Assembly: GCA_913777465.1 (NCBI GenBank)
Contig: CAJYRQ010000063.1
Span: forward strand, 62,001-126,000
Length of the DNA stretch: 64,000 nt
From: an uncultured Chryseobacterium sp.
Lineage (GTDB): Bacteria; Bacteroidota; Bacteroidia; Flavobacteriales; Weeksellaceae
Direction of reading: 5' to 3'
The notes beneath the pieces are model-generated. The model was not told the DNA's origin. It saw only the letters and a list, made by a program, of their open reading frames with translations, and searched no databases. The position numbers and the translations under genes are program-made. This document shows positions 44,179 to 54,436 of the stretch, one piece after another. Position 1 is the stretch's first letter; each line of letters begins with the position of its first letter.

Positions 44179-47100
44179 CTATTTGAATATTGATTGTAAT
44201 AAATTAAAGTTAGCTCGGACATAATTTTTTATATATCCTGATACACCTGAAGAATATGATCCCATTCTACCGCCAAAAGCTCTAATTTCGAAAAAGTTTC
44301 CAACATCTCCATAAGTGCTACTTAAACCTGTATCATTATATTTTACAGTTCTTTTTGTATCATCTCCCAAATGTGCCGTTTCATGAGCAATGACAGCCGT
44401 CATATACATTAGGTTGCTTAATCCTTCGATTGATTTAGTATTTAAATCTGCTTTTTCAAACCAATTTAAAAGTGGAGTGTCAATAGCTGCTGTATTTTTA
44501 GCCGAAGAATCAGTCATTCCCAAAGGTAAATATTCTGCATCTCCAAATGGTAAATCTAATACTTTTAAATTCATACCTTTTCCATATTGAAAGATTTCTC
44601 CAAGCTCTTCTACAGAAAAACCACTTGCTGAACTAAGGGCTTTCATAAAATTACTATCTCCTACCATTTTGGGTAGAACATTTTTTACAAAATCATAAAA
44701 AGCGGGATAATTCTTTTGATAATATTCTTCTGTTCCTTTCGGAAATTGAAAAGTAGGTGAACTTCCCCCACCGCCTCCGCCATCACCTGAGCCGCCACCC
44801 ATACTTTGGGATAACGATTTCGGAAGATAAGCACTGCTCATATTATGGTAGTTGTAAAAATCCTCCATTTCGCTGTGCCACTGGCCTCCGGAGTCATACG
44901 AACCCATGCCGTCGGGATCCGTAAAGCGGATCGGGTTATCCATTGCGTAATGGTACGGCGACCACCTCCGGTAGCTTTCCGCCAGGGGATCGATTACCCC
45001 CCAGCGGGCAATCTCCGGCATATACATCCTGGCTCCGAAATCATAGCTCCCGTCTTCCTGAAGCTCCTTGCCGTTGTACTTATACTGGTAAGCATTCTGT
45101 GTAGTTGCCGTATAATTATGCAATAGGCCGAAAGGGTAATAATCGTTTACTTCCACAATTTCTCCGGGCTTCCAGTAATCAATACAGTTCGGCGGGTTCA
45201 AGGGGTTCCTCGGGCCGTCACACACCTGGTATTTATAGCTTCTGGGCTGGATGTTCCCATTTTTATCGGTATCGGTATAACTCAGCCGCACATTCCCCAG
45301 ATGATCCGTATAATTGTACACATACTGATTCAGTAATGCATCATAATAGCCTTCTGCCGTAGGGATAATCCTTAGTTTCATCTCGGCCGCCTCATTCGGA
45401 TCATGGATCATTATATCACCGCTTCCCGATCCTGCTTCCGACAATTTTGTGGATTTGTACTGGAACCCGTCCAGATAGTCCGTTTCGATGTCTCCAAAGA
45501 GCTTCTTCACTTTTACCCCGTCCGCGCGGTATGTGTAATCTGTCACTTGCGCATTCCGGGTAACCTGCTTCGGTAAATTTAGATAATTATACTGAATTGA
45601 GGAAATCCCTTTATCCTGGTGGGAAGTCATATTCCCGTTGGCATCATATCCCAGCGTATTCGGAGCCGCCACGTACGGGTAGCCGGAAGAATTCTGCTGC
45701 TCGTCGGTTATGCTGGCAAGGCGGGTTCCCGCATATTCGTACTTCAGGTTATCGATCACCGTGGCTATGCTGTTCCCGGGCTGTATGCCTTCCGAGCGCT
45801 TCAGCCTCAGGATGCTGCCGTCTGTATCATAATCGATCTTCTCAAAAAATTCCCCGGCGTTCTCGCTTCCCGCTTTCTGATAAAATCCTGCCGACAGCCT
45901 GTTTAAACCGTCGTACACATAGCCGTACCTTTTCATCGGTTCGTTTTCCTGCGTCAGGGTTTTCCAGTATACTTCCGCAATATTCCCGTTATACCTGGCT
46001 TTCACCTGGAGGCTGCCGTAATCGATATTGGGAATCGCCGCGCCCTGCACCGTGTTGTAATTGATCCTGTAGCCGAAGAGGTCCGTTCCCAGGTTGTCCG
46101 GATCGTTGATGGAAGTCAGCCATCCGCGGATGTTGTAGGTATAATTGATGGTCTGAAGGGGGCTGGCCACCGTATTGCCCACTTTTTTTACCGTCACCTG
46201 GCCCAGGTCATTGTACGTATTCTGGGAAATGACTTCCTCCGGATTGCCGTCTACCTGATGTTTCTGCACCAGCAGCCTGTTCTGGCTGTCGTACGCAAAT
46301 GTCTGGGTAATGATCCTTTCCGTGTCGGAAGCCAGCCTTTTATGATAGGTCCGGCTTTGCTGCACGACACCGGTAAAATCCAGGTCCGATTCGGTTTTGG
46401 TGTAGCCTCCCAGGTGGTTGACGGTATGGGTTCCGACGGGTCTTCCCTGCCCGTCGTACCAGATGTGGGAATGCGTCCAGCCGTTATCTTCAATATTCTT
46501 TACGGAAGAAGAGGTGGGCATTCCTTTCAGGCTGCGGTAGGTGACCATTCCATTGGCGGCATACTGCACCGGGGCAGCCTGAAGGGTGGCTTTCCCGAAG
46601 ACGGCCGCCGGCCGCGCCGGAGCATAAGGGGCATAGTCGTCATAATAATTCACGGTAAGCACCGTCATGCTTCCCGTAGGAAAAGCATTCTTCGTATAAT
46701 AAATATTCAGCCCTCCGGAAACGAAAGGCGCCGAAGACCTTGCTTCGTTGTTCAGGGCGTTGGCAGACATGCTGTTTAAGGCGTTCTGCATGGCCTCCCT
46801 TGTGGACGTGTTTGCAAAAAGGCCTGTGTAGACCGCTCTTCCCAGTCGGTCATATTTTGTAAATTTCCACTGCTTCAGGTGCTGATTGGCATCCTGGGAA
46901 AGTACCAGGCGATTCTGTTTATCATAGACCATATAATCCCAGAAATCCCGTCCCGGAAGCCTTTTTTCAACCAGCCTTCCTCTATTATCATACTTATATT
47001 GGTAGCAGTACTGGTCCAGAATGGCCTGGGTAGCCGTATTGCCGTTCTGGGCAATCTTTTCTCCTGCTTTTGGCGGAATCACGAGCACCAGCTGGCCGTA

Positions 47101-47811
47101 AAGGTTATGGATGTAGTAGGTATCTACAGGCGTGTTGCCGTCCATTTTCCTGGCCAGGACCGTTTTCCCCTCGGAATCCTTAAAATCGATGCTCTGTTTC
47201 CCGTCTTCATCCGTAGAAATATTTTTCATCAGCTGGCCTTCGGGATACCAGGCCATCACGGGCAGGGAAAACGAGGCGGTCCCGCCGGTCCACGATGTGG
47301 TGACCGAATATTTTTTCACCTGATCCGCCGCCGTATTCACTTCATAATCCAGTTTGCGCGTATGACCCGAATTTTTCTTCCAGGCGTCTCCTGGTGCTGC
47401 TACTTCGAGGGTTCTCCCCAAAGGCGAATTATCGAATATTTTTTCGGAATAGGCATTTGAGACGCCATAGTAGGTATTAACATCTGCCTCGGAAACCGTC
47501 TGAATACCCAAATTACCGGTATTCATAGGCAGAGGGAGCATGTCCTTGGGTTTTCTGCCCAGTTCATCATAGTATACAGGTAATACAAGATCTTTGCCCG
47601 TTGCCGTGGATTTTACGGAGACCGTCTGCTTTATCCTTCCGAGCCCGTCAAAATACTGTACGGTTTCACTTTTTTTGGAGCCGTCTTCAGAAAGATAGTT
47701 TCTAGTATAAATATAATTCTCAGAGGCTGTTGGTGTCTGCCCAAAAATAAATCCTGTGGCAAACCATATGCTGAATAAAAATAAGAGCTTTTTCATAAGT
47801 TGATTCATCAC
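44179..47811 (-). CDS. full-length Rhs/YD-repeat protein with an HExxH toxin tip
   Basis: 1210 residues. A signal peptide ([20 protein letters not shown] from the ATG at 47796; an ATG at 47811 is also possible) is followed by an N-terminal domain as in DUF6443 proteins ([20 protein letters not shown]) and many YD repeats (residues about 60-900). The Rhs core reads [40 protein letters not shown] near 980. After a glycine linker ([14 protein letters not shown]) comes a tip of about 180 residues with [13 protein letters not shown] and [10 protein letters not shown], an HExxH plus downstream Glu pattern of zinc peptidases. It is in an operon with its immunity gene and two upstream secreted-protein genes. 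Confidence 0.88.
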   Translation of the reverse strand: MMNQLMKKLLFLFSIWFATGFIFGQTPTASENYIYTRNYLSEDGSKKSETVQYFDGLGRIKQTVSVKSTATGKDLVLPVYYDELGRKPKDMLPLPMNTGNLGIQTVSEADVNTYYGVSNAYSEKIFDNSPLGRTLEVAAPGDAWKKNSGHTRKLDYEVNTAADQVKKYSVTTSWTGGTASFSLPVMAWYPEGQLMKNISTDEDGKQSIDFKDSEGKTVLARKMDGNTPVDTYYIHNLYGQLVLVIPPKAGEKIAQNGNTATQAILDQYCYQYKYDNRGRLVEKRLPGRDFWDYMVYDKQNRLVLSQDANQHLKQWKFTKYDRLGRAVYTGLFANTSTREAMQNALNSMSANALNNEARSSAPFVSGGLNIYYTKNAFPTGSMTVLTVNYYDDYAPYAPARPAAVFGKATLQAAPVQYAANGMVTYRSLKGMPTSSSVKNIEDNGWTHSHIWYDGQGRPVGTHTVNHLGGYTKTESDLDFTGVVQQSRTYHKRLASDTERIITQTFAYDSQNRLLVQKHQVDGNPEEVISQNTYNDLGQVTVKKVGNTVASPLQTINYTYNIRGWLTSINDPDNLGTDLFGYRINYNTVQGAAIPNIDYGSLQVKARYNGNIAEVYWKTLTQENEPMKRYGYVYDGLNRLSAGFYQKAGSENAGEFFEKIDYDTDGSILRLKRSEGIQPGNSIATVIDNLKYEYAGTRLASITDEQQNSSGYPYVAAPNTLGYDANGNMTSHQDKGISSIQYNYLNLPKQVTRNAQVTDYTYRADGVKVKKLFGDIETDYLDGFQYKSTKLSEAGSGSGDIMIHDPNEAAEMKLRIIPTAEGYYDALLNQYVYNYTDHLGNVRLSYTDTDKNGNIQPRSYKYQVCDGPRNPLNPPNCIDYWKPGEIVEVNDYYPFGLLHNYTATTQNAYQYKYNGKELQEDGSYDFGARMYMPEIARWGVIDPLAESYRRWSPYHYAMDNPIRFTDPDGMGSYDSGGQWHSEMEDFYNYHNMSSAYLPKSLSQSMGGGSGDGGGGGGSSPTFQFPKGTEEYYQKNYPAFYDFVKNVLPKMVGDSNFMKALSSASGFSVEELGEIFQYGKGMNLKVLDLPFGDAEYLPLGMTDSSAKNTAAIDTPLLNWFEKADLNTKSIEGLSNLMYMTAVIAHETAHLGDDTKRTVKYNDTGLSSTYGDVGNFFEIRAFGGRMGSYSSGVSGYIKNYVRANFNLLQSIFK

Positions 47812-47814
47812 GGT

Positions 47815-50673
47815 TTATTGTTTGTAATTGTACTGGTATTCCTTCAGGGTCTTGCCATTGACATCAATTACCTTCTGAAGTCTCCCGAAGCTGTCATAGA
47901 TATACCTTTCACGGATCCCGTTCGGAGGGAGCACATTCGTTACCCCGATCATCGGATCATAGGTGTAGGCGGTAATACTGAACGCTGAAAGCGAGCTGTG
48001 ATTTTTAAAGATTTCCAATTGCGCCAGCAACGCATTTTCTCTGGCCTGTGCATTGGCAGCAATAGCATTTGCATCTTCATCGGAAGCCGTTACAATGGCA
48101 TCGATCAGGTTCTGGGGAATATCAGAAAGCTTTGCTCCTTCGATCTTCGCAATGGGAACGGTTTTGTTGTATCCCCAGATAACGGTAGTAGAAAAGCCCT
48201 GGTCCGTACCTTCCGGAGCACCCGTATATTGGATCAGGTTTCCCCATTCATCGTACTGATCGTAGCGAACAGGCTTATAACCGATAGTAAGATTATCCGG
48301 CATATACTGGATCTGGGAAGTCGGCTGCAGGATTTGGGCATTCTCATACAGCATTTCCCGCCTCCCGATAACAATGCCGTCTTTCCTGATCTCCGTTTCC
48401 AGGGGAACCGACACGATGTTAGCTGCCATGAGGGCGGCATGACTCTTATCTTTGGGATATTTGTACCGGATTTCGGTAACACCGCCTTCCGCATTGGTGG
48501 TCTTCTCCATCTCCACGCTTAGGCTCCCGGTATCAGAAACAGCAGTCTCGGATTTCGTAGCTACCGCCCTTAGTCCGGAATCGAAGACTTTCGAATGAGT
48601 GGTATGGTATTTTATAATCGAAGTCAGGGTGTTCTGGTTTTCCGTCTGATAAGGCATGGATCCCATCCATTGTAAGGTATATTCATGATTTTCCGAAGCC
48701 TTAAGCATATGCTGTGCACTGTAAATTTCCTTCTTTTCCAGTAATCCGCTCCTGGTGATATTCAGATGGGGCCAGAAATGGCTTCCGGTAGCCCCGATAG
48801 TTGTCAGAGGATAATCTGAAGGTGTTTTGTAATAATACCTGGTGTATCCTCCTGTATCTCCGTTGGACACCTGTACGTTTCTGTAAATGGGATTGGTGAT
48901 CATTTCCCCTTCTCCGCTGTTTACCCAGAATGCTTCTCCTGAAGAGGTATTGGCATCATCGAAACGGTCGTACGTGAAGGTTTCTGTTTTGGCAGGTACA
49001 GCAGTATCCTGCGAATCAAAATATCTTATTTTTTCGATCCTGAGGCTTTTATCAACAATTGCATTTTTATACGGTGGTGTCCTCAGGGCCTTTTCATAAA
49101 TCTCAATGACGCCCCTTCCGCCGGTAGCTGAAACAATCTTTACCGTATGGTTAGCGGCATTGCCTGTACTATGTCTCCGGGTGTATTCCCCGTTTGCATC
49201 GTCACTGCAAAGCTGTTCCCCGGGAATTTCCGCCTGGGCAGAAAGCAGTTTATAATCCAGATCCGGATTTGCATTCGGATCAATAAGGACAGGATATGTT
49301 TCCAGCTTCCTGAAACGGATATACAGCATCGAATTGGGTGTAGAGGTAAATGCATATTGGAAAGAAGAGCGGGTATCGAAGCTGATGTTGGCGATGGGTT
49401 TCAGATATTCAAATTGTGAGCGCACAAAATCTGAATTTACCTGGTTCTGGAGATAATTCTCTAAATTATCCAGCCCTTCCGTTGCATATTCTTTGGTCTC
49501 GAACGTATATTCTACCGAACCTCCTGAAGGAAGCTTCATCTTTTTCAGCGTTCCGAATGAAAAATACTTGGGATCATTGATGTGTATGAGCCCGTCGTTA
49601 CATAAGAAATAATCCAGGAACTGTCCTGTAGGGCTGTACTGTTTCGTACTTCCGTTTCCGTTGTATTCAAATGCAGTAATCTCGGACTGAGAGAGGTTAC
49701 GGCTGTATTTTCTTATTTCCTTTAAAGCTCTTTTCCCTGGCATGATGCTTCCGCTGAGCTCACTGTAGGTAAAGCCGTATTTATTAATAATATCACCGGC
49801 TTTATTCCTTACCGTGATGCTATTGATTTTATAAGGATCGTTGAATGCTTCCGAGACATTTTCTTTGATGTATTCAAAATCTATGGTTCCGTAATCCTTT
49901 GAGGTAATTTTCTTCAGTTTGCAGGTCTGGATGCTTGTATCCTGCGGATATAAGAAAGGAGGATTTCTGTTCTCAGTCTGGTATTCCAGGGAGTAGAGTT
50001 CCTGCAACCGGCTGTTATACACTTTTGTAAGATAAAAAGCAGATTTATAAACGCCTTTTGTCGCTCCAAATTTATTAGCTACTCTGCCGCTTACATCAAA
50101 CAGGTAAATGTAGCCCCTTTCGTCAGTAATTTTAAAACTCTGTAACAATAAGGTAGCATTATTATTTTCCCTTACATATTCAACGATGATATTAGATGGC
50201 GTCAGCTTTACTATTTCAAAGGTATTGTCAGCTGTATTTCTTATGAATCTGAATTTTCCGGATTGGCTGCCGAAATTGTAATAATAGATATCGTCGAATT
50301 CATTCTTCGCATAGCTGCTTATATCCGTCCTGAAAAATCGCTCGTCGGTCCCATTGATAATTTCCCTTGAGATCACCCCGCCTGCTCCAAGCAAGCTCCA
50401 CCCTAAACCTGCTTCACCTGCACGGTCATCACTGAATACATTTCCAGGGTGATAACTTAAGCCCATATTGATCTCCACCTCTTTACTGTGGGTACCCATC
50501 GAGACTAAAGGAATTGAAATATCCGGAATTCCCGTAGCGTATGACACAGGCGTATTTACATACGTGGATAAAGACGCTACCGAAGCTTCGGGTTTGGAAA
50601 AGCCGTCTTCAAGCTTTTGCCCTAAATATAAATGATTTATAATTAAAAATAATAATATCGGTATATTTTTCAT
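47815..50673 (-). CDS. secreted YD-repeat-related partner of the Rhs protein
   Basis: 952 residues with a signal peptide (MKNIPILLFLIINHLYLGQ). The N-terminal part (VNTPVSYATGIPDISIPLVS and the AGLGWSLLGAGGVISREI segment) resembles the SpvB/TcdB-type beta-rich start found in Bacteroidetes Rhs systems. The C-terminus has YD-like blocks (YTYDPMIGVTNVLPPNGIRE, RYIYDSFGRLQKVIDVNGK). It ends 3 bases before the Rhs start, so the two are coupled. The pair may together form the shell that a single large Rhs protein makes in other bacteria. That role is inferred. Confidence 0.8.
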   Translation of the reverse strand: MKNIPILLFLIINHLYLGQKLEDGFSKPEASVASLSTYVNTPVSYATGIPDISIPLVSMGTHSKEVEINMGLSYHPGNVFSDDRAGEAGLGWSLLGAGGVISREIINGTDERFFRTDISSYAKNEFDDIYYYNFGSQSGKFRFIRNTADNTFEIVKLTPSNIIVEYVRENNNATLLLQSFKITDERGYIYLFDVSGRVANKFGATKGVYKSAFYLTKVYNSRLQELYSLEYQTENRNPPFLYPQDTSIQTCKLKKITSKDYGTIDFEYIKENVSEAFNDPYKINSITVRNKAGDIINKYGFTYSELSGSIMPGKRALKEIRKYSRNLSQSEITAFEYNGNGSTKQYSPTGQFLDYFLCNDGLIHINDPKYFSFGTLKKMKLPSGGSVEYTFETKEYATEGLDNLENYLQNQVNSDFVRSQFEYLKPIANISFDTRSSFQYAFTSTPNSMLYIRFRKLETYPVLIDPNANPDLDYKLLSAQAEIPGEQLCSDDANGEYTRRHSTGNAANHTVKIVSATGGRGVIEIYEKALRTPPYKNAIVDKSLRIEKIRYFDSQDTAVPAKTETFTYDRFDDANTSSGEAFWVNSGEGEMITNPIYRNVQVSNGDTGGYTRYYYKTPSDYPLTTIGATGSHFWPHLNITRSGLLEKKEIYSAQHMLKASENHEYTLQWMGSMPYQTENQNTLTSIIKYHTTHSKVFDSGLRAVATKSETAVSDTGSLSVEMEKTTNAEGGVTEIRYKYPKDKSHAALMAANIVSVPLETEIRKDGIVIGRREMLYENAQILQPTSQIQYMPDNLTIGYKPVRYDQYDEWGNLIQYTGAPEGTDQGFSTTVIWGYNKTVPIAKIEGAKLSDIPQNLIDAIVTASDEDANAIAANAQARENALLAQLEIFKNHSSLSAFSITAYTYDPMIGVTNVLPPNGIRERYIYDSFGRLQKVIDVNGKTLKEYQYNYKQ

Positions 50674-50682
50674 AGTTCGTTT

Positions 50683-52335
50683 TTATTTTTTAATCAGTTT
50701 CGCACTAGCCGTCTTCCCTTCCTCCGTCTTCACGGATACCAGGTAAGCCCCCTGAACCAGCGGCTGCGTATTAATTTTGGTTACTTTATTTTTTGTTCTG
50801 ATGCTCTGAAGCTGCCTTCCGCCCATGTCATAGACGGTAATCTCCGCGGAAAAGCCGGACCCTGAGGCTCTCGAAGGGCCGTCATCTATTCCGATTTCTA
50901 CATACGCGTAATCTGATACGGGGTTCGGATAAATCTTAATATCCTGCTTCTCGATCAGCTGGTCAACCTGTTGATCACCAAGCTTTATGATCTTCCAGTT
51001 CTCTTTGCCGAGCTCTTCGGCGCTGGTTCCGGCCAAGATGATCGAACCGTCGCGGTTCAGCTTGATATCCGAAAGCCGTTCTTCCCTTTTGCCCGATTCT
51101 CCCTTTACGTGCTTTCGCCACTGCTCATTGCCGTTCTGATCCAGGTACAGCATCCAGAACTTTTCATCATCCGCTTCGATCTTTCCTTCCGCCTGCGTGT
51201 AGCCGCCCAGCAGGACTCCTTTGGTCGATTTATCATCCGAAGCATGCACAACGCTCATCCCCATCAAAACGTCCCGGTTTTTAAAGCTGTAGGATTTCTG
51301 CCAGATTTCTTCACCCCTGGTGTTTACGGAGATGAGCCAAAGGTCGCTACCTTCTTCGATGCCTACGGTTTTATTGCCCGATCTTTCCGATCTGGATTCT
51401 CCGCCGATCAGGTAACCGGTGGAAGTCATCGCCAGGGTTCTCAGGTGGTCATCGCCCGTTCCGCCGTAATTCTTTTCCCATTCTACTTTTCCCTCTTTTG
51501 AAAGCTTAACGATCCAAAAATCTGCTTCGCCATAGTTGGGAGTGGTTTTTGGTTGATGGTTAATGGCTTTACTATTTAGAGTTACGGCTCCGCTTCTGGA
51601 ATAGATGCCAAGCAAAGCTCCGCCATCGATCGTCGGAATCATTTTCTCCACTTCATCCAGTCCTCTTCCGCCTAAAACAAGCTGGGAAATTTCCTTTCCG
51701 TTTTTATCAAGTCTTACGACAAGTACATCTTTAGAGCCATAGCCTTTCTCTGCATTCTGAATATTCCCTGCAACTAAGAATCCGAAATCCGTGGTCTGGA
51801 TCACCGCCCTTGCTTCTTCATCCGCCGCAGTACCAATGGTTTTCTGCCACAATTCATCGCCGAACTCGTTGATTCTAATGATCCATAGGTCTGATCCGCC
51901 GCGGGATTCTTCCTTCTTATCCAGCCCTTTTCCGCTGAATGAAGTTCCAGCCAGCATAAAGCCGCCTTCCTGCGTATTGACAGTGGCCGATAAAAAATCG
52001 TGGTTTTTCCCGGAGAAATATTTTTCCCAGACTTCTTCTCCCCCGGAATTTAATTTAACCAGGTGATAGTCATATCCTGCGTTTTGTTTTGGGCTGTCTG
52101 CTGAAGATGCGCCGGCCCCTGAGGTTCTTGAAGGAGCGGTCCCTGAGCCTGTCGAAGGGGCGCTTCCGACTTTTATAGAACTCCCGGTAACCAGGTATTG
52201 CTGATCAATAGTTTGGGTAATCTGACTTAAAAAATCCTGTGTTGAAGATTTGAGGTCCTTCTGCCAGACCACTTCCTGGGCAGAAACGCCCAGCGCTGTG
52301 CACAGGAGCCATACACTCATGGAGATTTTTTTCAT
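50683..52335 (-). CDS. secreted propeller-like protein with a type IX sorting domain
   Basis: 550 residues. Signal peptide (MKKISMSVWLLCTALGVSAQ), repeated beta blades with GGSDLWIIRINEFGDELWQK and GEADFWIVKLSKEGKVEWEK (the pattern of T9SS surface proteins), and a C-terminal sorting domain (IKIYPNPVSDYAYVEI to the final SAKLIKK). Exported by the type IX system to the cell surface. It is the first gene of the Rhs operon, 9 bases ahead of the 952-aa gene. Two low-complexity Ser/Gly/Ala inserts (near residues 61-85 and 485-495) come from a short dispersed DNA repeat. Confidence 0.87.
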   Translation of the reverse strand: MKKISMSVWLLCTALGVSAQEVVWQKDLKSSTQDFLSQITQTIDQQYLVTGSSIKVGSAPSTGSGTAPSRTSGAGASSADSPKQNAGYDYHLVKLNSGGEEVWEKYFSGKNHDFLSATVNTQEGGFMLAGTSFSGKGLDKKEESRGGSDLWIIRINEFGDELWQKTIGTAADEEARAVIQTTDFGFLVAGNIQNAEKGYGSKDVLVVRLDKNGKEISQLVLGGRGLDEVEKMIPTIDGGALLGIYSRSGAVTLNSKAINHQPKTTPNYGEADFWIVKLSKEGKVEWEKNYGGTGDDHLRTLAMTSTGYLIGGESRSERSGNKTVGIEEGSDLWLISVNTRGEEIWQKSYSFKNRDVLMGMSVVHASDDKSTKGVLLGGYTQAEGKIEADDEKFWMLYLDQNGNEQWRKHVKGESGKREERLSDIKLNRDGSIILAGTSAEELGKENWKIIKLGDQQVDQLIEKQDIKIYPNPVSDYAYVEIGIDDGPSRASGSGFSAEITVYDMGGRQLQSIRTKNKVTKINTQPLVQGAYLVSVKTEEGKTASAKLIKK

Positions 52336-52511
52336 GCTTATTAAATGTTAAGGTTGTTGTTATTTTGAAACGAAATTAAGAATTGCCCGACTTAAGAAAA
52401 TAAGGGAATCCGTATCATTAAAGATGTATTGTAATAGATTTCCGTAAAGGACGGAATGCTGCAGTTGGCGGTCATGGTTTTGTTTTTAATTTATTAATTT
52501 TTATTTGTTTG

Positions 52512-52548
52512 CAAAGCTAACCCTCATATGCGACAAAACGCGTCGTAT
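52512..52548 (-). promoter_or_regulatory. promoter and inverted repeat upstream of the Rhs operon
   Basis: TAGCTTTG on the minus strand (52512-52519) fits TAnnTTTG. Just upstream lies ATGCGAC (52528-52534), 7 bases, GTCGTAT (52542-52548), an inverted repeat with one mismatch, at about the -20 to -40 position. A transcript would have a leader of about 170 bases before the ATG at 52335. Confidence 0.45.
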
Positions 52549-53268
52549 TATAATTAAAGATGCATTTTTTTGCCATAAGGTTGGAAATCAAACAAAAAAA
52601 AGCGCGGAGCAAAGGTCTAATGGACAAAGAGGTACTGCGAAGGACCTGACAACCAGAAAGACTCCGCCCGCGCCGTATGGATACACGGGCGTAAGTCTAT
52701 CAAAATTTTGGTTATCAAAAGAAGATTCGCAGTTTTCTCTGTCCCAATATGATAGCTTACGCTTGTTTTCGTTAAAATCTGCGGCTAAAATAGAAAAAAT
52801 AATTTACCGCACAAAAAAATATTCCATAAAGATTTGATTACAAGATAATTAATCAAAATAAACTGATGAATAATATTTTATATTTTCCAGTTTTTAATGG
52901 TTTTCATTCCGGATTTTTCATTTTATAGGGAATAAAATTCGCCGGGAAAATAAATGGGGTTGATATTATTATTTTAAGCATCAACCGGAAATTCAATGGA
53001 GCTAAAGATAAAATGATTTTTAATTCAGGTAATCTTCAAAAAGGAAAAAGCACGGCAATATTTTAACGCAAAGATTTCATTCACTTTACGCACATCTTGA
53101 AGGAAGCAAAGAATCATCAGCAGGGCTGATTGATAAAACGGCTGCCTATGCCTACGCTTCATCAGAGGCTTCGCCGCCTTTCTTTACTCCCTTTAATATA
53201 GACGCAAAGAATAAAGAACCTCTGCATTTATTGTTCAAATTACTTTTCGATATTTTAACGGTCATATT
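52549..53268. other. gene-free gap with a GC-rich folded segment
   Basis: Within AT-rich sequence, 52601-52690 is GC-rich. GCGCGGAG near its start can pair with CTCCGC and CGCGC near its end, and AGGTC with GACCT inside. An ORF of 110 codons (52505-52837) crosses it but is probably not real: basic, low complexity, and overlapping the Rhs promoter. The rest shows nothing recognisable. Confidence 0.35.
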
Positions 53269-53454
53269 TAACTTGAATTCAGTTGATTACTAAAAGTCAG
53301 CCTACCGATTCAGCACTTAAATAAAGTTTATTTTTAAGAGAGTAGCAAACTATTAATTTGATCATCAGTATCCTTGATTATATTCTGAAAAATGGAACTT
53401 CCAGCTTTCCTCTTCCAATCTAGTACCTGATTTGGAGTTTGGGTTCACGCCAGG
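53269..53454. repeat. MITE-like repeat, degenerate reversed copy
   Basis: TAACTTGAATTC at the left and GGGTTCACGCCA at the right are worn versions of the family ends. The reversed marker is at 53398-53417 (CTTCCAGCTTTCCTCTTCC). Confidence 0.45.
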
Positions 53455-53515
53455 TCATTTAAAAAAACAGGAAGAACCGGCAGACTGCTTTTTCTGATGC
53501 AAGTCTATACAATAC

Positions 53516-54436
53516 TCAGTTAAATCCTTGCCGGAACTCCACCGGCGACTGCTTCGTTTTGCTTTTGAAGAGTTTGCTGAAGGATTGGGAATGCTCGAAG
53601 CCGAGCTGGTAGGCGATTTCGCTGATGGAAAGGCTGGTGGTGGAAAGTTTTTCCTTCGCTTTTTCGATGAGCTTTTCGTGGATGTGCTGCTGGGTGCTCT
53701 GGCCGGTGAGGACTTTCAGCAGGCCGCTTAAATATTTCGGGGAAACGTTCAGTTCTTCCGCAACGGATTTCACCGACGGAAGCCCTTTGGAGATCAGGTC
53801 GTCGCTGTTAAAATAGGCTGAAAGTTGGGCATCCAGGCGGCCCAGGATTTCGTGGCTGGACTTCTCGCGGGTGATGAACTGGCGGTGGTAGAACCGTTCG
53901 GAATAATGCAGCAGGGTTTCGATCTGCGAAACAATGATCTGCTTGCTGAATGCGTCGATCAAAGAATGGTACTCCTGCTCAATGGTACGGACGATGGCGT
54001 TCAGCGTTTCTTTTTCCTTTTCCGAAAGAAAAAGGGCCTCGTTCACCGAATAATCAAAGAATTCATACCGGCTGATCATGTTCGCCAATGGTGTATTCCA
54101 CAGGAAATTGGGATGGATCATCAGCATCCAGCCGGAACGTTCGGTATTGGGATTTTTCGCCGCTTCAATCCGGAAAACCTGTTGGGGAGCCATGAAGAAC
54201 ATCACCCCTTCGTCAAAATCATAATCCTGCTGGCCATACCTGAATTTCGTCATCATTCCCCTTTTCATGCTGATCTGGTAAAAATCCAGCACCCAGCTGA
54301 TTTCGCCGATGTCTTCAGAGTGCACGATCTTCGAGTAATCAACAATGCTGATCAGCGGATGCTCCGGTGGCGGAAATCCGCGCAGCCGATGAAATTCGCT
54401 GATGGTTTTTATTCTTTGGATGGGTTGCTGTTCCAT
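53516..54436 (-). CDS. AraC-family transcriptional regulator
   Basis: 306 residues from the ATG at 54436 (MEQQPIQRIKTISEFHRLRG); an upstream ATG at 54520 adds an unlikely basic stretch. N-terminal cupin-like ligand domain (about 20-170) and a C-terminal double helix-turn-helix (about 205-306: VKSVAEELNVSPKYLSGLLK and ISEIAYQLGFEHSQSFSKLF). The target genes are not apparent; the neighbours are gene-free gaps. Confidence 0.92.
   Translation of the reverse strand: MEQQPIQRIKTISEFHRLRGFPPPEHPLISIVDYSKIVHSEDIGEISWVLDFYQISMKRGMMTKFRYGQQDYDFDEGVMFFMAPQQVFRIEAAKNPNTERSGWMLMIHPNFLWNTPLANMISRYEFFDYSVNEALFLSEKEKETLNAIVRTIEQEYHSLIDAFSKQIIVSQIETLLHYSERFYHRQFITREKSSHEILGRLDAQLSAYFNSDDLISKGLPSVKSVAEELNVSPKYLSGLLKVLTGQSTQQHIHEKLIEKAKEKLSTTSLSISEIAYQLGFEHSQSFSKLFKSKTKQSPVEFRQGFN

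Noticed and set aside
52505-52837. 110-codon ORF
   Set aside because: Basic low-complexity product, overlaps the Rhs promoter and the folded segment; more likely a repeat than a gene.
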